Assembly (NCBI GenBank): GCA_963803115.1
Contig: CAWDLN010000022.1
Coordinates: 62,001 to 126,000 of the forward strand
DNA: 64,000 bases
Direction: 5' to 3'
From: DATBGZ01 sp963803115
Lineage (GTDB): Bacteria > Actinomycetota > Actinomycetes > Mycobacteriales > Micromonosporaceae
Shown: piece after piece, positions 39,027-47,806 of the stretch
How the letters are laid out: each line of letters opens with the position of its first letter
How positions within the stretch are numbered: position 1 is the first letter of the stretch
Translations under genes and position numbers: made by a program
The notes under the pieces: generated by a model
Told to the model about the DNA's origin: nothing
Databases searched by the model: none
Seen by the model: only the letters and a program-made list of their open reading frames with translations

Positions 39027-40094
39027 ATGGTCAGCCCGGCCGAAGACGCGGCGTTGTTGCGTGCCGTCGCACTCGCCTCACGAGGGCTCGGTACCACCAG
39101 CCCCAACCCGGTTGTCGGCTGCGTCATCCTCGATGAGGCGGGCGAGATTGTCGGCGAAGGCTTCCACGCGTACGCCGGCGGGCCGCACGCCGAGGTCCGG
39201 GCGCTCGCGGCCGCCGGTGAGCGGGCCCGCGGCGGCACCGCCGTGGTCACCATGGAACCCTGCGACCATGTCGGCCGAACCGGTCCGTGCACTCAGGCGC
39301 TCATCCGGTCGGGCGTGGTCCGCGTCGTCGCGGGCGTGGTCGACCCCAACCCGGTCGCGTCGGGCGGCGCCGCGACGCTGCGGTCGCACGGTGTCGAGGT
39401 CGAACTCGGCGTCCGCGAGGTCGAGGTCGAAGCCGGCAACCTCGCCTGGCTGACCGCGACGCGGCGAGCCGCCGCCGGAGACCCGCGCCCATTCGTCATC
39501 TGGAAGTTCGCGTCCACGATGGACGGCCGCTCCGCCGCCCTCGACGGCACGAGCCAGTGGATCAGCTCACCCGACGCCCGCGCCGACGTGCAGGAGCTGC
39601 GCTCCACTGTGGACGCCATCATCGTCGGCGTCGGCACCGTGCTCGCCGACGACCCGCACCTGACCTACCGGACCGACGCCGGCGCCCTGGCCAACCGGCA
39701 GCCGATCCGAGTCATTGTGGACACCCACGACCGCACTCCCCGCGACGCGCGGGTGCGCGACGGCGCTGCCCGTACGTGGGTGGCGACCGGCGCGGAGCTC
39801 GGCACCGACGCGGACGGCCGGGTGGATCTCCGTTCATTGGGCCAGGCTCTGTTCGAGCGCGGCTGCCGCCGAGTGCTGCTCGAGGGCGGCCCGACACTGG
39901 CGGGTGCGTTCCTGCGCGAGGGTCTCGTCGATGAGGTCGTCGGTTACGTCGCCCCGAAGCTGCTCGGCGCCGGCAAGCCAGCGCTGGCAACCGCGGGCAT
40001 CGTCACCATCGCCGAGGCGATCGATCTGGAGCTCATCGACGTCCGTCGGGTCGGTCCGGACCTGAGGATCTCGGCCCTGCCGAAGGGGCGCTGA
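39027..40094 (+). CDS. ribD: Bifunctional riboflavin deaminase/reductase
   Basis: Deaminates and reduces the pyrimidine intermediate of riboflavin synthesis. About 355 residues. The deaminase domain has the zinc site HAEVRALAAAGERARGG and MEPCDHVGRTGPCTQALIRS. The reductase domain has FVIWKFASTMDGRSAALDGT, DAIIVGVGTVLADDPHLTYR and LLEGGPTLAGAFL. ATG 39027 is chosen for AGGAGG at 39014-39019, 7 bases upstream; ATG 39021 and GTG 39009 are in frame. First gene behind the FMN riboswitch. Confidence 0.96.
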   Translation: MVSPAEDAALLRAVALASRGLGTTSPNPVVGCVILDEAGEIVGEGFHAYAGGPHAEVRALAAAGERARGGTAVVTMEPCDHVGRTGPCTQALIRSGVVRVVAGVVDPNPVASGGAATLRSHGVEVELGVREVEVEAGNLAWLTATRRAAAGDPRPFVIWKFASTMDGRSAALDGTSQWISSPDARADVQELRSTVDAIIVGVGTVLADDPHLTYRTDAGALANRQPIRVIVDTHDRTPRDARVRDGAARTWVATGAELGTDADGRVDLRSLGQALFERGCRRVLLEGGPTLAGAFLREGLVDEVVGYVAPKLLGAGKPALATAGIVTIAEAIDLELIDVRRVGPDLRISALPKGR

Positions 40095-40095
40095 C

Positions 40096-40680
40096 ATGTT
40101 CACCGGCATCGTCGAGGAACTGGGCGAGGTCGTCCGCCTGGACTGGCACGGGGAAGGCGCGGTCATAACGGTTCGCGGCCCGAAGGTCACGGCGGACGCT
40201 GCGCCGGGTGATTCGATCGCCGTCAGCGGGGTCTGCCTCACCGTGGTCGATGTACGCGACGACGTGTTCACCGCCGACGTCATGAAGGAGACGTTCGATC
40301 GCACCGCGCTCGGCTCCGCGACCGTTGGTGAACCGGTGAACCTGGAGCGCGCCGCCACGGTGGCCACCCGGCTCGGCGGCCACATCGTGCAGGGGCACGT
40401 CGACGGTGTCGGCACCGTGGTGTCGAAGCTGCCTGGCGACCGGTGGACCGACGTCAGGGTCGCGTTGCCGGCCGGACTCGAACGGTACGTGGTCGAAAAG
40501 GGGTCGATCTGCGTCGATGGCGTCTCGCTGACGATCGTGGCGGTGGAGCCGGACTCGTTCACGGTGAGCCTGATTCCCACCACTCTGACGCTGACCACGC
40601 TCGGCCAGAAGGAGCCGGGAGCGTTGGTCAACCTGGAGGTCGACGTGATCGCCAAGTACGTCGAGAAGCTCGTCGCTTGA
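40096..40680 (+). CDS. ribE: Riboflavin synthase alpha chain
   Basis: Final dismutation of lumazine to riboflavin. 194 residues with the two homologous lumazine-binding barrels: MFTGIVEELGEV with SIAVSGVCLTVVDV in the first, and GGHIVQGHVDGVGTVVSKLP with SICVDGVSLTIVAVEPDSFT in the second. Starts one base after the ribD stop. Intact frame. Confidence 0.96.
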   Translation: MFTGIVEELGEVVRLDWHGEGAVITVRGPKVTADAAPGDSIAVSGVCLTVVDVRDDVFTADVMKETFDRTALGSATVGEPVNLERAATVATRLGGHIVQGHVDGVGTVVSKLPGDRWTDVRVALPAGLERYVVEKGSICVDGVSLTIVAVEPDSFTVSLIPTTLTLTTLGQKEPGALVNLEVDVIAKYVEKLVA

Positions 40681-40703
40681 CAGGTGTCAGCCGGGAGAAC
40701 GCA

Positions 40704-41943
40704 ATGATGCAGTTCGCCACCATCGAGGAGGCCATCAAGGAGATCGCCGCCGGCCGGGCGGTCGTCGTGGTCGACGACGAGGACCGCGAGAACGAGGGCG
40801 ATCTCATCTTCGCCGCGGAGATGGCAACCACCGAGCTGCTGGCATTCATGGTGCGCCACACGTCCGGTTTCATCTGCGCCCCGCATTACCGAGGCCGACG
40901 CGGACCGGCTCGAGCTGCCGCCGATGTACTACACCAACCAGGACCGGCGGGGCACCGCGTACACCGTGACCGTCGACGCCCGCGAGGGCGTCACACCGGC
41001 ATCTCCGCGGCCGAACGCGCCCACACGATCCGGCTGCTCGCCGACCCGCCGACCGGGTCCGGCCGACCTGTCCCGGCCCGGTCACGTGGTGCCGCTGCGG
41101 GCCAAGGACGGGCGGGGTGCTGCGCCGGCCGGGTCACACCGAGGCGGCGGTCGACCTGGCCCGGCTGGCGGGCCTGCGCCCGGCCGGCGTGCTCTGCGAG
41201 CTCGTCAACGATGACGGCACGATGATGCGACTGCCCGACCTGCGCCGCTTCGCCGACGAGCACGGTCTCGCGCTGGTCACGATCGCCGATCTCATCGCAG
41301 TACCGACGGCGCCACGAGCAGCAGATCGAGAAGCTCGCCGAGACCCGGCTGCCCACCGAGTACGGCGATGTTCCGCGCGATCGGGTACCGCGCCCTGACC
41401 GACGGCAGCGACCACGTGGCGCTCGTCTTCGGCGACATCGGCGACGGCGAGGACGTGCTGGTACGGGTCCACTCCGAATGCCTGACCGGCGACGTGTTCG
41501 GCTCGCTGCGCTGCGACTGCGGTCCTCAGCTGCAGGCCGCGCTGCGCCGGGTGGCCGAGGAGGGCCGCGGGGTCGTGCTCTACGTGCGCGGTCACGAGGG
41601 TCGCGGCATCGGGCTGATGCACAAGCTGCAGGCGTACCAACTGCAGGACCAGGGCCGGGACACCATCGACGCCAACCTCGAGCTGGGCCTGCCGGCCGAC
41701 GCCCGCGACTACGGCACCGGCGCGCAGATCCTGGCCGATCTCGGCATCCGCTCCATGCGGCTGCTCACCAACAACCCGGCCAAGCGGGCCGGCCTGGAGG
41801 GGTACGGGCTGGCGGTCATCGGGCGCGAGCCGCTGCCGGTGCGGCCGCACCCGGAGAACGTCCGCTACCTGCGCACCAAGCGGGACCGGATGGGCCACCT
41901 CTCGGATGATCTGGACTGGGGATCGCCGAAGGAGCTGGCGTAA
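40704..41943 (+). CDS. ribBA: Bifunctional DHBP synthase / GTP cyclohydrolase II (six indels)
   Basis: Makes both precursors of riboflavin. The N-terminal DHBP synthase reads FATIEEAIKEIAAGRAVVVV, DDEDRENEGDLIFAAEMATT and HTSGFICAP in the first frame, then MYYTNQDRRGTAYTVTVDAR, RPGHVVPLRA and RRPGHTEAAVDLARLAGLRP in others. The cyclohydrolase domain is clean from 41371, with the zinc site VHSECLTGDVFGSLRCDCGP and GHEGRGIGLMHKLQAYQLQD. Extra bases are near 40884, 41061, 41113, 41300 and 41370; one base is missing near 40994. All catalytic residues are present, so function is likely. ATG 40704 has GGGAGAA upstream. Confidence 0.88.
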
Positions 41944-42421
41944 TGGCCGGGTACGGGGAGCCGGATCTGTCCACAGTGGAGGCTCAGCGGGCTGAGCGCT
42001 GGGCATCGTCGCCACCCGCTGGCACGGCGACCTGGTCGACCACATGGTCGACCGGGCCGCAGGCGGCGGCGAAGGCCTGCGGCGTGGACGAGCGTTCAGA
42101 CGGTACGGGTGGCCGGCTCGGTCGAGCTGCCGGTGGTGGCGCAGGCGCTGGCCCGCCGGTGCGACGCCGTGGTCGCGCTGGGCGTGGTGGTCCGCGGCGA
42201 GACCGCCCACTTCGACTACGTGTGCCGGTCGGTGACCGACGGACTGACCCGGGTGGCCCTGGACGCCGGCGAAGCCGGTGGCGCACGGCGTACTCACCGT
42301 GAACACCCTCGAGCAGGCCCGTGACCGCGCCGGGCTGCCCGGCTCGGCCGAGGACAAGGGCTGGTCGGCCACCGTCGCCGCCCTCGACGCCGCCCTCGCC
42401 ATTCGCTCCATCTCTCTTTGA
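41943..42421 (+). CDS. ribH: 6,7-dimethyl-8-ribityllumazine synthase (four indels)
   Basis: Condenses the two riboflavin precursors. Across frames the product reads LGIVATRWHGDLVDHMVDRA, VAGSVELPVVAQALARRCDA, VVALGVVVRGETAHFDYVCR (catalytic His) and GVLTVNTLEQARDRAG, ending AIRSISL. One base is missing near 41998 and extra bases are near 42062, 42099 and 42274. Start ATG 41943 overlaps the ribBA stop. Ends the riboflavin operon. Confidence 0.85.
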
Positions 42422-42539
42422 TCACGAATCTTGGAATCCGAGGCCTGCGTAGGGGCCTGAGACTCACAGCCGCTGATCAACACGAGTGGTGGCTTGCCAC
42501 GTCGTGTAAACCTGACGGCAGGTCCGCGCGTCGGTCCAC

Positions 42540-43160
42540 ATGGTGTCGACCGCGGGCGCTGAGCCGACGGGCGGAGCGGTGGCGTACGTGACCACCCGAC
42601 GAGCCCGTCGCACCGCCGGCGACGCCGTCACCGACTACCGCTGGGGCGGCGGTCGGACTGGACCGCGGACGAGGCGGTGACCCAGCTCTTCGCCACCCAG
42701 TACCGCCCGCTGGTGCGGCTGGCCGACGCTGCTGCTGCACGATGCCGGGCTCGCCGAGGAGCTCACCCAGGACGCGTTCGTCGGCCTGCACGGTCGGTGG
42801 GGCCGGCTGCGCGACCCGGACGGGCGGTGGCGTACCTGCGCCAGAGCGTGGTGAACCGGGCCCGTTCCGCGCTGCGCCACCGGGGCGTGGTCGACCGGTT
42901 CCTGCGCCGCCAGTCCGAGGACCCATGGCCGGACCGAGCGCCGGAGTCTGGCGCGCGCTCGGCCGCCGGAGCACGCCGAGGTGCTGGCCGCGGTACGGCG
43001 GCTGCCGGCCCGGCAGCGCGAGGCGCTCGTGCTGCGCTACTACGCCGACCTCTCCGAGGCCCAGACGGCGGAGGCGATGGGGATCAGTCAGGGTGCGGTG
43101 AAGAGCCACACGTCCCGGGCGCTCGGCGCGCTGCGCACCATGATGGGAGGTGCGCCGTGA
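42540..43160 (+). CDS. SigE-family RNA polymerase sigma factor (four indels)
   Basis: Extracytoplasmic-function type sigma factor. Region 2 reads DEAVTQLFATQYRPLVRLA, LLLHDAGLAEELTQDAFVGL and VAYLRQSVVNRARSALRHRG across frames; region 4 is VLAAVRRLPARQREALVLRY with SEAQTAEAMGISQGAVKSHT and SRALGALR. Bases are missing near 42655 and 42823, and extra bases are near 42725 and 42968. The start is uncertain (ATG 42540 proposed). It ends overlapping a membrane protein gene as GTGA, the usual arrangement for SigE-family factors with a membrane partner. Confidence 0.8.
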
Positions 43161-44137
43161 CGGATCAGGAGCGGGCCGTCCGGGCGGCCTTCGAGGCGGC
43201 CGCGTCGCGGGTCGACGTGGCGCCGGATGCGCTGTCGACCATCCGGTCCCGGGTAGGCGTGCGCACCCGCCGACGCCGCGTGCTCACGGTGAGCCTGGCC
43301 GCGGCGGCCACGGCAGCGATCGTGGCCGGCGGCATCGCGGTCGCGGTCGGGCGCGGATCGCCGGTGGCGCCGCCCAATCCAGGAGGTTCGTCGACGATCG
43401 CGCCGGCACCGCCCACAGTGGACACACCCAGCCCGGCCGGCGTCGGGGTGGAGGTGCCGGCGTACTTCGTTGGCACCGGTAACCGGACGGGGCTGTACCG
43501 GGAGTTCCTGCCGGTGACCGTGGCTCACGACACGTTGCCTGAGGAGATCGGCGCCGCCGTGGGCATCGCCCTGCGCGGCGACGCCCGCGATCCCGACTAC
43601 GCCAGCGCGTGGCCACCCGGATTCGTCGTGGGAAGTTCCACTGTGGATGGTGACGTCTCGGTCCTGGATATCACCGGCCCCGGGTCGACGCCCACGGATC
43701 CGCTCGCGGTACAACAGATCGTCTACACCGCGACGGCCGTCGCCGCCGACCGGAACATCCCGCTCGCGGGCGTCCGTCTGTCCGTCAACGGAGTGGCGCT
43801 GCCGGGCGGTGATCAGGTGCGGGCCCCGGCGCTGGAAACGTTGGCGCCGCTGTGGTTGATCTCGCCGCAGTCCGGCGAAACGGTGAGCCAGAACTTCGTG
43901 GTGTCCGTGTCCGGTGCGGTGTTCGAGGCCACGGCGCGGGTCCGGGTTCGCGACGCCGGGGGTGCGGTCGTTGACGATCAAGTGCTGACGCTCTCCATTG
44001 GTGCGCCATCTCGCGGCGATGGGACTGTGCGGCTCATGCTGGCTCCCGGGCGTTACACGATCGAGGTCTTCTACGTGTCACTGGCCGACAGCTCCGAAAA
44101 GGGCCTCGATGACCACGACATCACGGTGACTGGATGA
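43157..44137 (+). CDS. Membrane-anchored GerMN/Gmad2-like protein, putative sigma-factor partner
   Basis: About 326 residues from GTG 43157. A cytoplasmic N-terminus of about 50 residues (AVRAAFEAAASRVDVAPDAL) precedes one membrane helix (VLTVSLAAAATAAIVAGGIA), then a Pro/Thr-rich linker. The outer part has a GerMN-like domain (VPAYFVGTGNRTGLYREFLP ... AVQQIVYTATAVAADRNIPL) and a C-terminal Gmad2-like immunoglobulin domain (LWLISPQSGETVSQNFVVSV). The layout is like sigma/anti-sigma pairs, but no zinc anti-sigma motif is seen; regulation of the sigma factor is inference from the overlap. Confidence 0.75.
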   Translation: MTDQERAVRAAFEAAASRVDVAPDALSTIRSRVGVRTRRRRVLTVSLAAAATAAIVAGGIAVAVGRGSPVAPPNPGGSSTIAPAPPTVDTPSPAGVGVEVPAYFVGTGNRTGLYREFLPVTVAHDTLPEEIGAAVGIALRGDARDPDYASAWPPGFVVGSSTVDGDVSVLDITGPGSTPTDPLAVQQIVYTATAVAADRNIPLAGVRLSVNGVALPGGDQVRAPALETLAPLWLISPQSGETVSQNFVVSVSGAVFEATARVRVRDAGGAVVDDQVLTLSIGAPSRGDGTVRLMLAPGRYTIEVFYVSLADSSEKGLDDHDITVTG

Positions 44138-44144
44138 CCGCGGG

Positions 44145-44630
44145 CTAGCTCGGCTTCCGGGTCGGCGCCGACTTTCGCGGGGCGAGCGGACGGGCGTCGA
44201 CCGGCTCGGTCGCTCGATCCGCCGGCGCCTCGGCGGGAACCGGTGCAGCGGCGCGCAGTGCGTCGCGGATCTCGCGCAGCAGCAGGATCTCCTCGCTCGG
44301 CGCCTTCGGTTCCGGCTCCTCGCCCTTTCGGCGGCGCTCAGCCAGCCGATTCATCGGCGTGACGACAAGGAAGTAGAGCACCGCGGCCGTGATCACAAAC
44401 GTGACCATCGCGTTGATCGCAGCGGCCCAGTCGAACTGGACCTTGTTGATCGTCCAGATCCCGGAGAGATCCTTGCCGCCGCTGAACACTCGGATGAGCG
44501 GCTCGAAGAAGGATTTCGTGACGGCCGTCACCAGTGCGGTGAACGCGGCGCCGATGACGATACCGACCGACAGGTCGATCACGTTGCCGCGCATGATGAA
44601 ATCTTTGAAGCCGCGGATCGTCTTCAGCAT
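44145..44630 (-). CDS. mscL: Large-conductance mechanosensitive channel MscL
   Basis: Emergency osmotic release valve, 161 residues. Start ATG 44630 with GGAG upstream. Helix 1 and its flank are GFKDFIMRGNVIDLSVGIVI and GAAFTALVTAVTKSFFEPLI; helix 2 is INAMVTFVITAAVLYFLVVT followed by PMNRLAERRRKGEEPEP and the C-terminal helix SEEILLLREIRDALR. The tail is about 30 residues longer than usual, Pro/Ala/Arg-rich. Convergent with the GerMN-like gene, 7 bases apart. Confidence 0.95.
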   Translation of the reverse strand: MLKTIRGFKDFIMRGNVIDLSVGIVIGAAFTALVTAVTKSFFEPLIRVFSGGKDLSGIWTINKVQFDWAAAINAMVTFVITAAVLYFLVVTPMNRLAERRRKGEEPEPKAPSEEILLLREIRDALRAAAPVPAEAPADRATEPVDARPLAPRKSAPTRKPS

Positions 44631-44781
44631 CGTCACTCCGTCCGTCCGGGGGTTAATGCGGCTGAACTCGCAAGGATAGAAGGCCGCACCCGCGCATGGC
44701 CGGATGGGCCGCGTCCCAGCATGTGCCCGTCCGCGCAGACCGTTGGGCACCGCACAGACGCGCCTGCCAGAATGCGTACCT

Positions 44782-45045
44782 GTGAAGACGTTCGAGGAGC
44801 TGTGGGAGGAGCTGGCCGTGAAGGCGGCCGAGGGCACTCCCGGCTCTGGCACGGTGGCGCTGCTGGAGAGCGGCGTGCACGCGGTCGGCAAGAAGGTTGT
44901 CGAAGAGGCCGCCGAGGCGTGGATGGCGGCCGAGCACGAAGGTGCCGACCGTACCGCCGTAGAGATCGCTCAGCTGATCTACCACACGCAGGTGCTGATG
45001 CTCGCCAAGGGGCTCGAACTCAAGGACGTCTACCGACATCTGTGA
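44782..45045 (+). CDS. hisE: Phosphoribosyl-ATP pyrophosphatase
   Basis: Second step of histidine synthesis. 87 residues, all helical MazG-like fold: KTFEELWEELAVKAAEGTPG, GKKVVEEAAEAWMAAEHEG (metal-binding EExxE pattern) and EIAQLIYHTQVLMLAKGLEL. GTG 44782 gives the normal start. It is 45 bases before hisG; this hisE-hisG pair is separate from any other his genes. Confidence 0.95.
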   Translation: MKTFEELWEELAVKAAEGTPGSGTVALLESGVHAVGKKVVEEAAEAWMAAEHEGADRTAVEIAQLIYHTQVLMLAKGLELKDVYRHL

Positions 45046-45090
45046 TGGCACGCCGTCCGGATTCGAGAACCGTCCACAAAGGAGCCTGAA

Positions 45091-45936
45091 ATGCTGCGTG
45101 TCGCCGTACCGAACAAGGGTGGCCTCGGTCCCGCCGCGGTCGAGATGCTGCGCGAGGCGGGATACCGCCAGCGCACCGATGACAAGGACCTCACCTGCCT
45201 CGATGCCGACAACGACGTCGAGTTCTTCTACCTGCGACCCCGGGACATCGCCGTCTACGTCGCCTCCGGTGATCTGGATCTGGGCATCACCGGCCGCGAT
45301 CTGCACGTCGACGTCGGCGCCGACGTCGAGGAGGTGCTCGACCTCGCGTTCGGCGCGTCGACGTTTCGCCTCGCTGCCCGCCCGGGCCGCTACGCGTCGC
45401 CGGCGGATCTGACCGACGCCCGGATCGCCACGGCGTACCCGGGCGTGGTCTCCCGCTTCCTGGACTCGCACGGCATCAAGGCCGAGGTCATCCGCCTCGA
45501 CGGTGCTGTTGAGAACGCGGTCGGGCTGGGACTGGCCGACGCGATCGGCGACGTCGTCGACACTGGCGGCACGCTGCGTAATGCCGGCCTGGAGCCCGTC
45601 GGCGACCCGATCATGGTGTCGACCGCGGTCCTGATCACCCGGGCGGGCGCGCCCAGGAACGGCGTGGTTTCGCAACTGGTACGGCGGCTCAACGGCGTGC
45701 TGGTGGCCCGGCGTTACGTGATGCTCGCCTACGACGTGCACGCCGACAGCCTGGACGCCGCGGTCAAGCTGACCCCGGGCATCGAGTCACCGACCATCTC
45801 ACCGCTGCACCGGCAGGGCTGGGTCGCGGTGCAGGCCATGGTCCTCCGGACCGAGGTACACAAGATCATGGACGAGCTGTACGAGGTCGGCGCGCGGGCG
45901 ATCCTCGTGACCGACATCCACGCGTGCCGCCTGTAG
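45091..45936 (+). CDS. hisG: ATP phosphoribosyltransferase, long form
   Basis: Committed step of histidine synthesis. 281 residues with the C-terminal regulatory ACT-like domain, so no HisZ is needed. Motifs: RVAVPNKGGLGPAAVEMLRE, DLDLGITGRDLHVDVGADVE, RIATAYPGVVSRFLDSHG, the PRPP loop GLADAIGDVVDTGGTLRNAG, and the tail PTISPLHRQGWVAVQAMVLR. Feedback inhibition by histidine is expected from this domain. Confidence 0.96.
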   Translation: MLRVAVPNKGGLGPAAVEMLREAGYRQRTDDKDLTCLDADNDVEFFYLRPRDIAVYVASGDLDLGITGRDLHVDVGADVEEVLDLAFGASTFRLAARPGRYASPADLTDARIATAYPGVVSRFLDSHGIKAEVIRLDGAVENAVGLGLADAIGDVVDTGGTLRNAGLEPVGDPIMVSTAVLITRAGAPRNGVVSQLVRRLNGVLVARRYVMLAYDVHADSLDAAVKLTPGIESPTISPLHRQGWVAVQAMVLRTEVHKIMDELYEVGARAILVTDIHACRL

Positions 45937-45958
45937 GCCGGCATGGTTTGCTGAGGCG

Positions 45959-46444
45959 GTGATTCGACCCGTCTCCCGGCACCGGGTGCTGCGATCGTGG
46001 CCGTGGACGATGGCGCTCGCTTCGGTGGTCGGTGTCGTCCTGCTCGCGGGCATGTTCGCGTTCTCGGTGCGCTCGTCCCTGATTGGGCTCATCTTGTCGA
46101 CGATCACGATCGGGCTCGCCCTGCTGGCCCTGTATCGAGTGTTGACGAGCGGGGTGTATCTGCTGCCGAGCGGCCTCATCATCCGCGAACTGACCTCGTC
46201 GACGCCGGTGCCGTGGGCCCGGGTCCGCTCGATCACGACCGAACCGACCGGCCGCCGGGGCGTACACGCTCCGGTGCTCCGGGTCACCCCCGCATCCGGC
46301 GCAGCTAGGGAAACGGCGAAGACACGCATCGAGGTCACGATCCTCGCCGCCTACTCCGAACCGGTAGCGCAGCGGCGAACCGATGAGCTCGTCGCAGCGA
46401 AGGCGGCGGCGGGGAAGGCCGGCAAGCGAGCCGGCTCACCGTGA
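45959..46444 (+). CDS. Small membrane protein with PH-like domain
   Basis: 161 residues from GTG 45959. Two membrane helices (WTMALASVVGVVLLAGMFAF, LIGLILSTITIGLALLALYR) are followed by a short beta-rich domain (GVYLLPSGLIIRELTSSTPV, PWARVRSITTEPT) of the bacterial PH type that usually sits behind such hairpins, then an Ala/Lys-rich tail. Function unknown. Follows hisG by 22 bases and may be co-transcribed with it. Confidence 0.75.
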   Translation: MIRPVSRHRVLRSWPWTMALASVVGVVLLAGMFAFSVRSSLIGLILSTITIGLALLALYRVLTSGVYLLPSGLIIRELTSSTPVPWARVRSITTEPTGRRGVHAPVLRVTPASGAARETAKTRIEVTILAAYSEPVAQRRTDELVAAKAAAGKAGKRAGSP

Positions 46445-46475
46445 CCGACGTGGCCGGTGGCAGACTCGCTCGTAA

Positions 46476-46710
46476 GCGCCGCGCGAGCGAGCGAACCGGA
46501 GTCGATGTGAGCGAGGGAGCTGGCGCGGCGGCGTCTGGACCGCAGCGGAGCGGAGGGAAGGCGTCGCCTCTGAGCGCCGCGCGAGCGAGCGAACCGGAGT
46601 CGATGTGAGCGAGGGAGCTGGCGCGGCGGCGTCTGGACCGAGCGAAGCGGAGGGAAGGCGTCGCCTCTGAGCGCCGCGCGAGCGAGCGAACCGGAGTAAA
46701 GTGAGCGCCG
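46476..46710. repeat. 97/98-bp tandem repeat spanning a translation start
   Basis: Units begin GCGCCGCGCGAGCGAGCGAA at 46476, 46574 and 46671. The first two are complete (98 and 97 bases, differing mainly at CGCAGCGGAGCGG versus CGAGCGAAGCGG). The third is partial and runs into the start of the next gene. Each unit carries ACCGGAG followed 5-7 bases later by GTGAGCG, the same arrangement that starts the gene at 46701. Confidence 0.9.
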
Positions 46711-47347
46711 AGCCATTGGTGATCCGTCCACGCAAGATCCGCCGGGTGTGCTGGATCTTGGCGCCGTCGTGCTGGTCGTCTTCGCGATACTCGCGACACT
46801 GCTGACGGGGTCGGTCGGCGGAGACACCCCTGGTGTGTTCCAGCCCAGCGATCAGATCGCCATGATCATCCTTGGTCTCCTGGCCGCCGGCGCGATCCTG
46901 ATCTTTACCCGGCCGAAGGTTGTCGCCGACACCCACCACATCGTGGTGCAGAACGTGCTCGGCCGGCATGACCTGCCGTGGGAGATCGTGCGCGGGATCA
47001 TCTTCGAGCGTGGCAACCCGTGGGTGAGCCTCGAGCTCGAGGACGACGATGTGGTGGCGGTGATGGCGGTGCAGGCGGCCGACAAGGAGCACGCGGTCGA
47101 GGGAGTTCGCGCGCTGCGTTCACTTCTTGCGGCGAACCGGGCCGATCACGAGCACCTCGAAGCGCAGGGGCACGCCGACTCGCCGGCGCACCTTGAGCCG
47201 TCTGAGCCCTCACCGGCGGCGGAGCTTCCCCAATCCGTCGAGCTTCCCCAATCCGTCGAGCTTCCCCACGCCGTGGAGCATCCCCACGCCGTGGAGCATC
47301 CCCACGCGGCGGAGCCTCCCGAAACGCCTGAAGCGCCCAAAGTCTGA
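46701..47347 (+). CDS. Small membrane protein with PH-like domain and repetitive tail (one frameshift)
   Basis: From GTG 46701 (CCGGAG upstream) the N-terminus reads SAEPLVIRPRKIRRV; one base missing near 46747 joins it to LDLGAVVLVVFAILATLLTG. A second helix (IAMIILGLLAAGAILIFTRP) precedes a PH-like domain (VVQNVLGRHDLPWEIVRGII, FERGNPWVSLELEDDDVVAV). The tail is five 6-residue units of the form E(L/H)P(Q/H)(S/A)V. Architecture resembles the gene at 45959, so the two may be paralogues. Function unknown. Confidence 0.65.
47222..47311 (+). repeat. Five 18-bp tandem repeats in the 3' end of the gene at 46701
   Basis: Consecutive 18-base units GAGCTTCCCCAATCCGTC (twice), GAGCTTCCCCACGCCGTG, then GAGCATCCCCACGCCGTG and GAGCATCCCCACGCCGTG, followed by a diverged unit. 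They encode an acidic/His-Pro hexapeptide repeat. Confidence 0.9.
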
Positions 47348-47806
47348 CCTTCCGGGTGTCTACTCGGCGCCGTCCCTCGCCGACCTTGGTCGAATACGCG
47401 TGATCGGAGATCGAACCATGCGCATTTCTCCAAGATCGCCGTAATTCGCGGGGCGGCGGGTTGCGCGATGTCGACGGAGAGTCGCGTCTGCTAACCTTGC
47501 TCAGTCGACCGCATCACGCTGCGTGCGTGGTGTCAGGAAGTGGAGCACCCGCTCCCACCCGTCGCCGAGAGGCTGCCGGGTCCGGTTTGAACTCACCGCA
47601 ATGGTGGGCGGCGCGCCGAAGGTTGTGCAACGGGCGCGCTGACCGGTCGAGCGGGCCCTGGCATACGCCGGGGCCTTCTGCTTTCGGGTACCAGCGTGCA
47701 TCTCACAACGGACGACGCGGACCGGCCTCGCGGTGGCGGGGACCGGTGAGAACAGACGTGGCTTGCTGGTTCGACCCGCAAAGCCGCGCGAAGCAGAGGA
47801 GGCCCT
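47348..47806. other. Gene-free region with dispersed repeat and infC leader
   Basis: 459 bases without a convincing gene. 47420-47439 repeats bases 21-40 of the window exactly, and the flanking GGAGATCGA is shared too. The rest is the probable transcribed leader of the infC-rpmI-rplT operon, with a terminator-like hairpin at 47654-47675. A short open frame in this stretch (47461-47850) overlaps infC out of frame and looks non-coding. Confidence 0.6.
47654..47684 (+). terminator. Terminator-like hairpin (possible attenuator) in the infC leader
   Basis: GGCCCTGGC pairs with GCCGGGGCC (one T-G pair) around the loop ATAC, followed by TTCTGCTTT. It lies about 120 bases upstream of the infC start codon and inside its probable leader, so it may attenuate the operon. 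Initiation-factor and ribosomal-protein operons are often controlled this way. Confidence 0.55.

Noticed and set aside
46476..46710. CRISPR-like repeat array
   Set aside because: Units are contiguous with no unique spacers and no cas genes are present.
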